Positions 41,934 through 50,151 of a stretch of 64,000 nucleotides of DNA are shown piece by piece; the stretch's first letter is position 1, and the number at the start of each line of letters is the position of its first letter. The position numbers and the translations under genes were made by a program. A model generated the notes under the pieces. It did no database searches and was not told where the DNA came from. It was given only the letters and a program-made list of their open reading frames with translations. Source of the DNA: Mycobacterium malmoense (GTDB taxonomy: Bacteria; Actinomycetota; Actinomycetes; Mycobacteriales; Mycobacteriaceae); contig NZ_CP080999.1 in the NCBI RefSeq assembly GCF_019645855.1, positions 248,001-312,000 on the forward strand, read 5' to 3'.

Positions 41934-43184
41934 GTGACCCACGTCCGGCTTGACGACCTAACCCAGCCCCGATTTAGCGCCGAGGCCCAGCAGATCCTCG
42001 ACATGATGGCCGCGATGGCGCCCCAGTGCCCGTTGGACGCCGACGCGCTGCACGCGCACGCCAGCGCCGACACCGGCCTGCACAATTTCGGCCCCCGGGG
42101 AGTCCGCGACTACCGCGACTACCGCGAAAGGCTCGACGTCTACCTCGCCGCGCTGCGTGACATCGGCGGGCTGCACGCGGCTGGCGTGGTCAACTTCTAC
42201 GGGCAACTGCTGCAGTTGCTCAAGAACCGGCTCCTGTTCACCGACCTGCTAAGCCGGCACCCCGAGATCGACGACATCGAACTGCGCCCGCCGGTCGTGA
42301 TCGCCGGCCTGCCCCGCACCGGCACCACCCACCTGCACAATCTGCTGGCGGCGCCGCCCACCTTCCGCACCATGCCGTACTGGGAAAGCGTCGAGCCGTT
42401 CCCGTTGCCGCGGGAGACGGGGGTTCAGCCGGATCCGCGGCGGACGCGCATGGACGTCGCGGTCGGGGTCATCAACACCGTGATGCCCCATTTCGCGCTG
42501 ATGCACGAGATGACCACCGATCATGTCCACGAAGAAATCCAGCTGCTCGCCAACGACTTTTCGACGATGTTCTTCGAGACCCTTGGCGACGTGCCCCGCT
42601 GGCGCGACTACTACCAGGCCCACGACCAGACGCCCCACTACGAATACCTGGCCGGGCAACTCAAAGCGATGCAGTTCCTGCGCGGCGGGCGGCGCTGGCT
42701 GCTCAAGTCACCCCAGCACCTCGAGCAGGTGCCGGTGCTGGATCGGGTTTTCCCCGGCAGCATCGTCGTGTTCACGCACCGTGATCCGGTGCCGGTGGCG
42801 CTGTCGATGATCGCGATGATCACCTATTCCGCGCGCATGCACCGCTCGCCGGTGCCGGTGGAGGAGATCGCGCAGTACTGGGTCGACCGTCTGCACCAGA
42901 TGTTCTCCGCACTCGTCCGCGATCGTGACACCATCGGCCCGGACCGTTCGATCGACATCCGTTTCGACGACTTCATGGTCGACGAACTCGGCGTCGCCGA
43001 GCGGGTCTACGCCCTGGCCGGCGAACCGTTCACCGAAGACGCACGAACGCCGATCGCCGACTACCTGGCGGGCCACCAGCGTGGCCGGTTGGGAAACGTC
43101 GAAACATCGCCCGAGATGTTCGGGTTGACCGAGGACGGTCTGCGCGCCCGATTCGCGCCGTATGTCGAGCGGTTCCTGTCATAG
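41934..43184 (+). CDS. Sulfotransferase (PAPS-dependent)
   Basis: A 416-residue sulfotransferase of the Sulfotransfer_3 type common in mycobacteria. The 5'-phosphosulfate loop is VIAGLPRTGTTHLHNLL (residue about 122); the 3'-phosphate site is VFTHRDPVPVALSMIAM (about 278). Substrates in mycobacteria include trehalose and menaquinone, but this one cannot be assigned. GTG start at 41934, 28 bases from the divergent TetR start. Last gene of the accessory block before ephF. Confidence 0.86.
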   Translation: MTHVRLDDLTQPRFSAEAQQILDMMAAMAPQCPLDADALHAHASADTGLHNFGPRGVRDYRDYRERLDVYLAALRDIGGLHAAGVVNFYGQLLQLLKNRLLFTDLLSRHPEIDDIELRPPVVIAGLPRTGTTHLHNLLAAPPTFRTMPYWESVEPFPLPRETGVQPDPRRTRMDVAVGVINTVMPHFALMHEMTTDHVHEEIQLLANDFSTMFFETLGDVPRWRDYYQAHDQTPHYEYLAGQLKAMQFLRGGRRWLLKSPQHLEQVPVLDRVFPGSIVVFTHRDPVPVALSMIAMITYSARMHRSPVPVEEIAQYWVDRLHQMFSALVRDRDTIGPDRSIDIRFDDFMVDELGVAERVYALAGEPFTEDARTPIADYLAGHQRGRLGNVETSPEMFGLTEDGLRARFAPYVERFLS

Positions 43185-43212
43185 TTCACGCGCGAGCGCT
43201 ACGTTCTCAAAG

Positions 43213-44109
43213 ATGGTCACCATGCCCGCCCTGGACGGCGTCGAACACAGATTCGTGGAGCTCGGCGAAGGGGTCACGATCCATGTCGCGGACGCGGGTC
43301 CGGCCGACGGACCCGTCGTGATGCTGGTGCATGGCTTTCCGCAGAACTGGTGGGAATGGCACGAATTGGTCGGTCCGCTGGCCGCCGACGGCTACCGGGT
43401 GCTGTGCCCGGACCTGCGCGGCGCGGGCTGGAGCTCGGCCCCGCGGTCGAGCTATTACAAGAACGACATGGCCGACGACCTGGCGGCCGTGTTGGATCGA
43501 TTGGGCGTTGCGACGGTCAAACTCGTCGCCCATGACTGGGGTGGACCGGTCGCGTTCATCATGATGCTGCGCCATCCGGACAAGGTGGCCGGCTTTTTCG
43601 GGTTGAATACCGTTGCCCCCTGGGTGCGCCGAGACCTCACGCTGCTCCGCAACATCTGGCGGTTTTGGTATCAGATCCCGATCTCGCTGCCGGTGATCGG
43701 CCCGCGGCTGATCGGGGATCCCAAGGCACGGTTCTACCGGGTGCTGGCGTCGTGGGTCGGCGGTGGATTCTTGGTGCCCGAGGACGACGTTCGCTTGTAC
43801 ATCGAGTGCATGCGCCAGCCCGGGCACGCGGTGGCCGGTTCGCGGTGGTATCGCACCTTCCAGGGCAGGGAGTTGCTGCGCTGGCTGCGCGGCGAGTACG
43901 ACCTCAAGGATGGGGCCCGCGTCGACGTGCCGGTCCGCTGGCTAAGTGGCACCGAAGATCCCGTGCTCACCCCGGAACTGCTGGACGGATACGCCGACCG
44001 CATAAGCGATTTCAAGGTCGAGCTGGTCGACGGCGTCGGCCACTGGATCGTCGAGCAGCGACCCGAGCTGGTGCTCGGCCGGCTCCTGGCCTTCCTTGGG
44101 GATTCGTAG
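43213..44109 (+). CDS. ephF: Epoxide hydrolase EphF
   Basis: A 298-residue alpha/beta hydrolase. Oxyanion motif HGFPQNWWEWH, nucleophile Asp near residue 110 in VAHDWGGPVAF, acid in SGTEDPVLT and His in GVGHWIVEQRP. These match epoxide hydrolases, including Rv0134 (300 residues). ATG at 43213 (MVTMPALDG) is chosen; a start at 43162 overlaps the sulfotransferase. Expected to open lipid epoxides to diols. Confidence 0.92.
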   Translation: MVTMPALDGVEHRFVELGEGVTIHVADAGPADGPVVMLVHGFPQNWWEWHELVGPLAADGYRVLCPDLRGAGWSSAPRSSYYKNDMADDLAAVLDRLGVATVKLVAHDWGGPVAFIMMLRHPDKVAGFFGLNTVAPWVRRDLTLLRNIWRFWYQIPISLPVIGPRLIGDPKARFYRVLASWVGGGFLVPEDDVRLYIECMRQPGHAVAGSRWYRTFQGRELLRWLRGEYDLKDGARVDVPVRWLSGTEDPVLTPELLDGYADRISDFKVELVDGVGHWIVEQRPELVLGRLLAFLGDS

Positions 44110-44131
44110 CCGCCGAAACCCGCGGCTGCGC

Positions 44132-44761
44132 TCAGTGCCGGGGACCGAGCAGCGCCACGGACGCATCCACGGCGGGTTCGACGATCTCGCGGATCGGCCG
44201 CCTGTCTTCGACCGCAAGCGCGGTCAGTTCGCGCAGGCCACCCAGCAAGATCACGGCCAGCGGCGATGTCAGCGGCGGCAGGCCGGCCCGCCGGAACCCG
44301 GGGCTGGCACTGAGGTCGATCAGCAAGTCGGACAACAGTTGCAGCCCGCGCCGCTGGACGGGCCGAGCGACGGCACCCAGCGACGGGAGTTCACGAATCC
44401 AGCTCAAGGTGATGGCCGGGCGGGACTCGATGCGTTCGACGTAGGCCTCGACGGCCTGGCGGATCTGCTGGTGCCAGTCCGCCTCGGGGTCGACCGCCGC
44501 GGCGATGCTCGCACCGAGCGTCTCGACGTCGGCCCGCAGCAGCTCCAGGAAGCACTCTTCCTTGCCGGCGAACCGGTCGTAGAACGTGCGCTTGGAGGTG
44601 CGGGCGTGGCGGACGATGTCGGAGACCGTGCTGGCACGATAGCCGCGCTCACCGATCGAGGTGGCCAGGCCGTCGAGCAGCCGCATCCGGAACGGGTCTC
44701 CCGCGGCCGGTGGGCCGCCGAGCGTCGCGTCGCCGGCCGCCGCTGTCATCACCGATGTCAC
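44132..44761 (-). CDS. TetR-family regulator (Rv0135c-like)
   Basis: A 209-residue TetR protein: GLATSIGERGYRASTVSDIV followed by RHARTSKRTFYDRFAGKEECF as the DNA-binding region. AAAGGGG eight bases upstream supports GTG at 44761 over an ATG at 44749. It is convergent with ephF and divergent from cyp138, with two matching operators in between, so it likely represses itself and the P450. Confidence 0.87.
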   Translation of the reverse strand: MTSVMTAAAGDATLGGPPAAGDPFRMRLLDGLATSIGERGYRASTVSDIVRHARTSKRTFYDRFAGKEECFLELLRADVETLGASIAAAVDPEADWHQQIRQAVEAYVERIESRPAITLSWIRELPSLGAVARPVQRRGLQLLSDLLIDLSASPGFRRAGLPPLTSPLAVILLGGLRELTALAVEDRRPIREIVEPAVDASVALLGPRH

Positions 44762-44805
44762 CGACGGCGCCCCTTTCGCTGGAAACGGCAACCCTTGTCA
44801 GGCTT

Positions 44806-44855
44806 GGTACCACAGAGTACCGTACCGGGAAAGGCCTGTGGTACACCGTCGTACC
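44806..44855. promoter_or_regulatory. Two GGTAC-N6-GTACC operators between the TetR and cyp138
   Basis: GGTAC-CACAGA-GTACC at 44806-44821 and GGTAC-ACCGTC-GTACC at 44840-44855 are identical in half-sites and spacing, 34 bases apart centre to centre. An extra GTACC half-site follows the first at 44822-44826. Both lie in the divergent promoter region, between the TetR start (44761) and the P450 start (44895). Confidence 0.75.
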
Positions 44856-44894
44856 ATCCCGATCACGGGGCGGATGTTGGGAGCAATCACCGTC

Positions 44895-46232
44895 ATGAGC
44901 GAAGTAGCCACCGCCCCACCGGCGCCCCCCGCGGTCAAGTTGCCCCCGGCGGCCCCGATACCGAAGCTGTTGTGCGGCATCATCTTTGCGATTTCACGGC
45001 GGGGGATAATCAAACGCCTGGCGCGCCGCTACGGCAACGTCTTCACGCTGGACATCCCGATCTACGGTCGGGTGGTGATCGTCGGCGACCCGCAGCTGGC
45101 CAAGCAGGTCTTCACCGCCAGCCCCGAGGAGCTCGGCAACATCCAGCCCAATCTGAGCCGCCTGTTCGGCTCGGGTTCGGTCTTTGCGCTCGACCGCGAT
45201 GCACACCGCCGCCGCCGACGGCTCCTGGCGCCGCCGTTCCACGGCAAGAGCATGAAGAACTACGAGGCCATCATCGAAGAGGAGACGCTGCGCGAGATCG
45301 CCGGCTGGCCGGAAGGCCGGCCTTTCGCAACGCTGCCGTCGATGATGCGCATCACGCTCAATGCCATCCTGCGCGCGGTTTTCGGGGCTGACGGCGCCGA
45401 GCTCGACGAGCTGCGCCGGCTCATCCCGCCGTGGGTCACCCTGGGCTCGCGCTTGGCCGCGCTGCCGAAACCCCAACGCACCTATGGTCGATTCAGCCCC
45501 TGGGGCCGGCTGGCCAAATGGCGGCGCCAGTACGACGTCGTCCTCGACAAGCTGATCGAAGGCGAGCGGGCGGATCCGAACTTCGAGGAACGGACCGACG
45601 TGCTCGCGTTGATGCTGCGCAGCACCTACGACGACGGTTCGGCCATGTCGCGCAAGGACATTGGTGACGAGCTGCTCACGCTGCTGGCCGCCGGGCACGA
45701 AACCACCGCGGCCACGCTCGGCTGGGCGTTCGAGCGGATCACCCGACACCCCGACGTGCTGGCGGCCCTGGTCGAGGAGGCCGACAATGCCGGTGAGGAT
45801 GCCGGCTGTGAGCTGCGCCAGGCGACAATCCTGGAAGTCCAGCGGGCCAGGACGGTCATCGATTTCGCCGCCCGTCACGTCTATCCGCCGGCCTTCCAAC
45901 TCGGCGAGTGGAGCATTCCGGGCGGGCATTCGATCATCGTGGCCATCACGCGGATACACGAAAGCGCCGACGTCTATCCGGACCCGGAGCGCTTCGACCC
46001 GCAACGCTTCGTCGGAAGCAAGCCGTCCACGTTCGCGTGGATTCCGTTCGGCGGCGGGACCCGGCGGTGTGTGGGGGCCGCGTTCGCCAACATGGAGATG
46101 GATGTGGTGCTGCGAACGGTGTTGCACCACTTCACCATTGAGACCACTACGGCGCCGGGGGAGCGGTGGCACTGCCGCGGTGTGGCCTACACCCCGAAGG
46201 ACGGCGGGCGGATTGTGGTTCGCCGGCGCTGA
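44895..46232 (+). CDS. cyp138: Cytochrome P450 (CYP138)
   Basis: A 445-residue P450, close in length to Rv0136. The I-helix is LLAAGHETTAATLGWAFE, the ExxR is EVQRAR, and the haem Cys near residue 392 lies in FGGGTRRCVGAAFANME. The N-terminus is Ala/Pro rich and not a clear membrane anchor. ATG at 44895 (MSEVATAPP) is preferred; one at 44874 is possible, and longer starts cross the operators. Likely lipid or sterol oxidation; needs ferredoxin partners from elsewhere. Confidence 0.93.
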   Translation: MSEVATAPPAPPAVKLPPAAPIPKLLCGIIFAISRRGIIKRLARRYGNVFTLDIPIYGRVVIVGDPQLAKQVFTASPEELGNIQPNLSRLFGSGSVFALDRDAHRRRRRLLAPPFHGKSMKNYEAIIEEETLREIAGWPEGRPFATLPSMMRITLNAILRAVFGADGAELDELRRLIPPWVTLGSRLAALPKPQRTYGRFSPWGRLAKWRRQYDVVLDKLIEGERADPNFEERTDVLALMLRSTYDDGSAMSRKDIGDELLTLLAAGHETTAATLGWAFERITRHPDVLAALVEEADNAGEDAGCELRQATILEVQRARTVIDFAARHVYPPAFQLGEWSIPGGHSIIVAITRIHESADVYPDPERFDPQRFVGSKPSTFAWIPFGGGTRRCVGAAFANMEMDVVLRTVLHHFTIETTTAPGERWHCRGVAYTPKDGGRIVVRRR

Positions 46233-46269
46233 ACCCGCTTTGAACCTGCGGCGAACCCGCGGCGCCGAA

Positions 46270-46785
46270 TCAACTGCCGGTGGCCGCGCGGCGCGGCAAC
46301 TTCCAGCCGGGGCGCACGTAGTGGCAGGTGTAGCCGTCGGGGTAGTGCTGCAGGTAGTCCTGGTGCTCGGGCTCGGCCTCCCAGAAGTCCCCGGCCGGGC
46401 TGACCTCGGTCACCACCTTGCCGGGCCATAGGCCCGACGCCTCGACGTCGGCGATGGTGTCCAGCGCGATTCGCTTCTGCTCGTCGTCGAGGTAGAAGAT
46501 GGCCGACCGGTAGCTGGTCCCCCTGTCGTTGCCCTGGCGGTTCTTCGTTGTCGGATCGTGGATTTGGAAGAAAAACTCCAGCAGTGTGCGGTAATCGGTG
46601 ACCGCCGGGTCGTAGACGATCTCGACCGCCTCGGCGTGCGAGCCGTGGTTGCGGTAGGTCGCGTTGGGGGTATCGCCGCCGCTGTAGCCGACGCGGGTCG
46701 AGATCACACCGGGCTGTTCGCGGATCAGCTCCTGCATTCCCCAGAAGCAGCCGCCGGCGAGGATCGCTTTTTGCGTGTTGGCCAT
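46270..46785 (-). CDS. msrA: Peptide methionine sulfoxide reductase MsrA
   Basis: A 171-residue MsrA that repairs methionine-S-sulfoxide. The active site is AGGCFWGMQE (Cys13), with the conserved GYSGGDTPNATYRNHGSHAEA and HYPDGYTCHYVRPGW. Slightly shorter than Rv0137c. Cytosolic. Preceded by AGGAGGATAAGCA. Convergent with cyp138 and divergent from the SnoaL-like gene. Confidence 0.96.
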   Translation of the reverse strand: MANTQKAILAGGCFWGMQELIREQPGVISTRVGYSGGDTPNATYRNHGSHAEAVEIVYDPAVTDYRTLLEFFFQIHDPTTKNRQGNDRGTSYRSAIFYLDDEQKRIALDTIADVEASGLWPGKVVTEVSPAGDFWEAEPEHQDYLQHYPDGYTCHYVRPGWKLPRRAATGS

Positions 46786-46851
46786 TGCTTATCCTCCTAA
46801 CCGGCCGTGACGGTGCCCACGCTACACTCCGCCGGTGAGGTGTAACGGGGC

Positions 46852-47358
46852 GTGAGCACACCAGCGTTTTCTCGCAGCGAGCTGGCCGCAGCCTTCGAGA
46901 CGTTCGAGCAGACGGTCGCCCGCGCCGCCGAAACCCGAGACTGGGAGGCCTGGGTCGGCCAGTACACGCCGGATGTCGAGTACGTCGAGCACGCGGCGGG
47001 CACCATGCGCGGCCGCGACCAGGTGCGCGAGTGGATTCAGCGAACGATGACGGCCTTCCCGGGCAGCCACATGGTGGCGTTCCCGTCGTTGTGGTCTGTC
47101 ATCGACGAGCCCACCGGGCGGATCATCATGGAACTGGACAACCCGATGCGCGACCCCGGCGACGGCAGCGTCATCAGCGCCACCAACATCTCGATCATCA
47201 CCTACGCCGGCGACGGTCAGTGGTCTCGTCAGGAAGACATCTACAACCCGCTGCGCTTCCTGCGGGCGGCGATGAAGTGGTGCCGCAAGGCGCAGGCGCT
47301 GGGCACGCTCGATGAGGACGCCGCGCAGTGGATGCAGCAGTACGGAGGAGCGGCGTGA
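46852..47358 (+). CDS. SnoaL-like (NTF2 fold) protein, Rv0138-like
   Basis: A 168-residue NTF2-fold protein. ETRDWEAWVGQYTPDVEYVE carries the usual Trp and Asp; GRDQVREWIQRTMTAFPGSH and WSRQEDIYNPLRFLRAAMKW follow. GTG start. Its TGA overlaps the next GTG by GTGA, so it is translationally coupled to the epimerase/dehydratase. The pair could act on one small molecule. Confidence 0.85.
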   Translation: MSTPAFSRSELAAAFETFEQTVARAAETRDWEAWVGQYTPDVEYVEHAAGTMRGRDQVREWIQRTMTAFPGSHMVAFPSLWSVIDEPTGRIIMELDNPMRDPGDGSVISATNISIITYAGDGQWSRQEDIYNPLRFLRAAMKWCRKAQALGTLDEDAAQWMQQYGGAA

Positions 47359-48392
47359 ACGCGCCCAAGCTGGTCATCGGCGCCAACGGTTTTCTGGGTT
47401 CGCATGTGGCCCGCCAGCTCGTCGCCCAGGGAGCTCCAGCGGAGTATGAGGTGCGGGCGATGGTCCGCCCGACCGCCAACACCCGCGCCATCGACGACCT
47501 CGCGCTCACCCGAATCCACGGCGACGTATTCGACACCGCCACTTTGCAAAAGGCGATGGATGGCGTGGACGACGTGTACTACTGCGTCGTCGACACCCGC
47601 GCGTGGCTGCGCGACCCGTCGCCGCTGTTCCACACCAACGTCGAAGGCCTGCGCAACGTCCTCGACGTCGCCGTCAAACAACCCGATTTGCGCAGGTTCG
47701 TGTTCACCAGCACCTACGCGACGGTGGGCCGGCGACACGGGCACGTCGCGACCGAAGAAGACGTCGTCGGCTCCAAGGGCCTGACTCCCTATGTCCAATC
47801 CCGGGTTGCGGCCGAAGACCTGGTGATGCGGTACGTGGCCGAAGCCGGGTTGCCCGCGATCGCGATGTGTGTCTCGACGACCTACGGCAGCGGCGACTGG
47901 GGCCGCACCCCGCACGGCGCCTTCATCGCCGGCGCGGTCTTCGGCAAGCTGCCCTTCCTGATGAACGGCATCCAACTGGAAGCCGTCGGCGTCGACGATG
48001 CCGCCCGGGCCATGATCCTCGCCGCCGAGCGCGGGCGCGTCGGCGAGCGGTACCTGATCTCCGAACGGATGATCGCGCTCAAGGAGGTGGTGCGGATCGC
48101 GGCCGACGAGGCCGGTGTGCCGCCGCCGCGACGCTCGATTTCGGTGCCGACGCTCTACGCGCTGGGCGCGCTGGGCAGCCTGAAGGCCCGGCTCACCGGC
48201 AAAGACGCCGAACTCAGCCTCAAGTCGGTGCGCATGATGCGGGCCGAAGCCCCCGTCGACCACGGCAAGGCGGTCCGCGAGCTGGGCTGGCAGCCGCGCC
48301 CGGTCGAGGAATCCATCCGCGAGGCGGCCCGGTTCTGGGCCGCCATGCGCGCAGCTAATAAAAAGAGCAGCGCCCCCGCCCAAGCCGAATAG
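47355..48392 (+). CDS. NAD-dependent epimerase/dehydratase (extended SDR), Rv0139-like
   Basis: A 345-residue extended short-chain dehydrogenase. NAD(P) motif LVIGANGFLGSHVARQL at the start, active-site region FVFTSTYATVG and a Tyr in GLTPYVQSRVAAEDLV (YxxxR rather than the usual YxxxK, at least in this reading). GTG 47355 follows GGAGGAGC and overlaps the previous stop. Resembles dihydroflavonol reductase / 3-beta-hydroxysteroid dehydrogenase types. Substrate unknown. Confidence 0.86.
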   Translation: MNAPKLVIGANGFLGSHVARQLVAQGAPAEYEVRAMVRPTANTRAIDDLALTRIHGDVFDTATLQKAMDGVDDVYYCVVDTRAWLRDPSPLFHTNVEGLRNVLDVAVKQPDLRRFVFTSTYATVGRRHGHVATEEDVVGSKGLTPYVQSRVAAEDLVMRYVAEAGLPAIAMCVSTTYGSGDWGRTPHGAFIAGAVFGKLPFLMNGIQLEAVGVDDAARAMILAAERGRVGERYLISERMIALKEVVRIAADEAGVPPPRRSISVPTLYALGALGSLKARLTGKDAELSLKSVRMMRAEAPVDHGKAVRELGWQPRPVEESIREAARFWAAMRAANKKSSAPAQAE

Positions 48393-48402
48393 GCTCGGCC
48401 CC

Positions 48403-49236
48403 GTGGAACGCATTCAGGTCGACCTCCACGGGCCGCCGCAGACCATGCTGGCGACGTTGTACGCCAAGGCCCTCGACGCCGACTTGCCTAACCCGATACT
48501 GGGCGATCGCCACGCCAAGGAGATCGTCGAGCGGATCGACTACGACTGGACGAAAACCGCCATTTCGGCGCGCAATTCGCCGTCGGTGACGACCCGGACG
48601 GCGCACTTCGACACCTGGGCTCGCCAATTTCTCGCCGCGCATTCCAGCGCCTCGAAAGCCATTGTCCTGCACGTTGGGTGCGGGCTGGACGGCCGATATT
48701 TCCGGCTCCAACCGGGCCCGCACGTCGAGTGGTACGACGTCGATTACCCGGACGTCGCCGAGCTGCGCACCCGGCTCTACCCGGCCGCGGACCACTACCA
48801 CGTCGTCGCCGCGTCGGTAACCGATCCGGCCTGGCTGGCCGAGATGCCCAACGACCGGCCCACGCTGATGATCGGGGAAGGGCTGACCATGTATCTGAGC
48901 GAACGGGACGGCGTTGCGCTCTTGCGACGGGTCGTCGATCGCTTCCCGTGTGGGGAGTTGCAGTTCGACGCGTTCAACCGGCTGGGCATCAAGTCGCAGT
49001 GGATGAACACGGTGGTGCGGCGTTCCGGATCGACGTTGCGCTGGGCAATCGACGGGCCCGGCGAGATCCTCGAGGCGGTGCCCGGCACTCGGCTGCTTTC
49101 CTGGGTGCGGTGGTTCGAATCGGACACCTTCGGGCGGTTACCGCGCGCCTACCGGGCCATGGGCAGGGTCATGTCGCTGGTTCCGGCCGTTGCCAACATG
49201 GCGCAATACCACCGCTACGCATTCGGACCGGCGTGA
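48403..49236 (+). CDS. LCM-family SAM-dependent methyltransferase
   Basis: A 277-residue methyltransferase of the leucine carboxyl methyltransferase/TcmP type. SAM motif IVLHVGCGLDGRYFRLQ (about residue 87), acidic WYDVDYPDVAELR and GEGLTMYLSE. It is a different branch from the three tandem methyltransferases at 55.7-58.5 kb. GTG start, ten bases after the previous gene, probably same transcript. Not at this place in M. tuberculosis as I recall it. Confidence 0.84.
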   Translation: MERIQVDLHGPPQTMLATLYAKALDADLPNPILGDRHAKEIVERIDYDWTKTAISARNSPSVTTRTAHFDTWARQFLAAHSSASKAIVLHVGCGLDGRYFRLQPGPHVEWYDVDYPDVAELRTRLYPAADHYHVVAASVTDPAWLAEMPNDRPTLMIGEGLTMYLSERDGVALLRRVVDRFPCGELQFDAFNRLGIKSQWMNTVVRRSGSTLRWAIDGPGEILEAVPGTRLLSWVRWFESDTFGRLPRAYRAMGRVMSLVPAVANMAQYHRYAFGPA

Positions 49237-49302
49237 CGCCGGGAAGCGTTGAGCGCGGGCCGCTGTTGCACCCGTTGTCTGCGTCTCTAGGAGGTATCAA
49301 CC

Positions 49303-49683
49303 ATGGCCCATCGGCAAGTCTTGGAGCCCAGCGCTGGGCACCCGATCACCATCGAGCCGACAAGGGGACGGGTGCAGGTTCGCGTCCATGGCGAACTGGT
49401 CGCCGACACAACGGCGGCGTTGGAATTGCGGGAAGCGACTTTGCCTGCGGTGCAATACATTCCGCTTGGCGACGTGGTGTCCGACCGGCTGATCCGCACG
49501 GACACCAGCACCTACTGCCCGTTCAAGGGTGACGCGAGCTACTACAGCGTGCGGACCTCCGCCGGCGACACCGTCGAGGATGCGATCTGGACGTACGAAC
49601 AGCCGTATCCGGCTGTCGCGGCGATCGCCGGGCACGTCGCCTTCTACCCCGACAAAGCCGAAATCAGCGTGCAGGCTCAGTAG
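49303..49683 (+). CDS. DUF427 protein (Rv0140-like)
   Basis: A 126-residue protein of the DUF427 family: EPTRGRVQVRVHGELVADTT, VQYIPLGDVVSDRLIRTDTS, TYCPFKGDASYYSVR and VAFYPDKAEI are the usual blocks. Small beta-rich cytosolic protein of unknown function. Preceded by AGGAGGTATCAACC. Its 3' end overlaps the convergent gene by seven bases. Confidence 0.9.
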   Translation: MAHRQVLEPSAGHPITIEPTRGRVQVRVHGELVADTTAALELREATLPAVQYIPLGDVVSDRLIRTDTSTYCPFKGDASYYSVRTSAGDTVEDAIWTYEQPYPAVAAIAGHVAFYPDKAEISVQAQ

Positions 49684-50084
49684 ATCCGGCTGGGTGGCTC
49701 GGGCAGCGCCCGCGCCTGCGCGCGGGTGTCGCTGTATTCGCGCATCGAAACGATCAGCCCGTCGCGGGTCTCGAAGATGCACACGAACGGGCTGTCGTAT
49801 CGGACGCCGTCGGTGGTAGTGCCGACGGCGTTGGCCTCCACCACCACCGTGTCGCCCTCGTTGAGGCAGCGGAGCAGGTCGATGGTGACCTCGAGGGTCT
49901 GTTTGCGCCAATCGATCACCCGCCGCAGGGTCTCCTTGTCGAAGGAAACGCGGGTGAAAAGGCTCCAGTAGGTGAAGTCGTCGCTCAGCAGCGTGAAGCC
50001 CTCGTCCAGGTCGCCGCCCTCGCTCATGCTCTGCAAAAACATCCAGGCCAGTTCTGCCTGCGGGGCATCGAACGGCGTCACCAC
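49677..50084 (-). CDS. SnoaL-like (NTF2 fold) protein, Rv0141c-like
   Basis: A roughly 135-residue NTF2-fold protein: AELAWMFLQSMSEGGDLDEG, LLSDDFTYWSLFTRVSFDK and FVCIFETRDGLIVSMREYSD. Start is uncertain: GTG at 50084 or 50081 gives the length of Rv0141c; a TTG further up adds 12 residues. Divergent from the glycosylase-like gene. A TTGGC-N5-GCCAA palindrome lies at 50099-50113. Confidence 0.82.
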   Translation of the reverse strand: MVTPFDAPQAELAWMFLQSMSEGGDLDEGFTLLSDDFTYWSLFTRVSFDKETLRRVIDWRKQTLEVTIDLLRCLNEGDTVVVEANAVGTTTDGVRYDSPFVCIFETRDGLIVSMREYSDTRAQARALPEPPSRIY

Positions 50085-50151
50085 ATCGCAATATTGTCTT
50101 GGCAGATAGCCAACGGTCAATCAGCGCGGTCCGTAAAACCAGCTGGACCTT

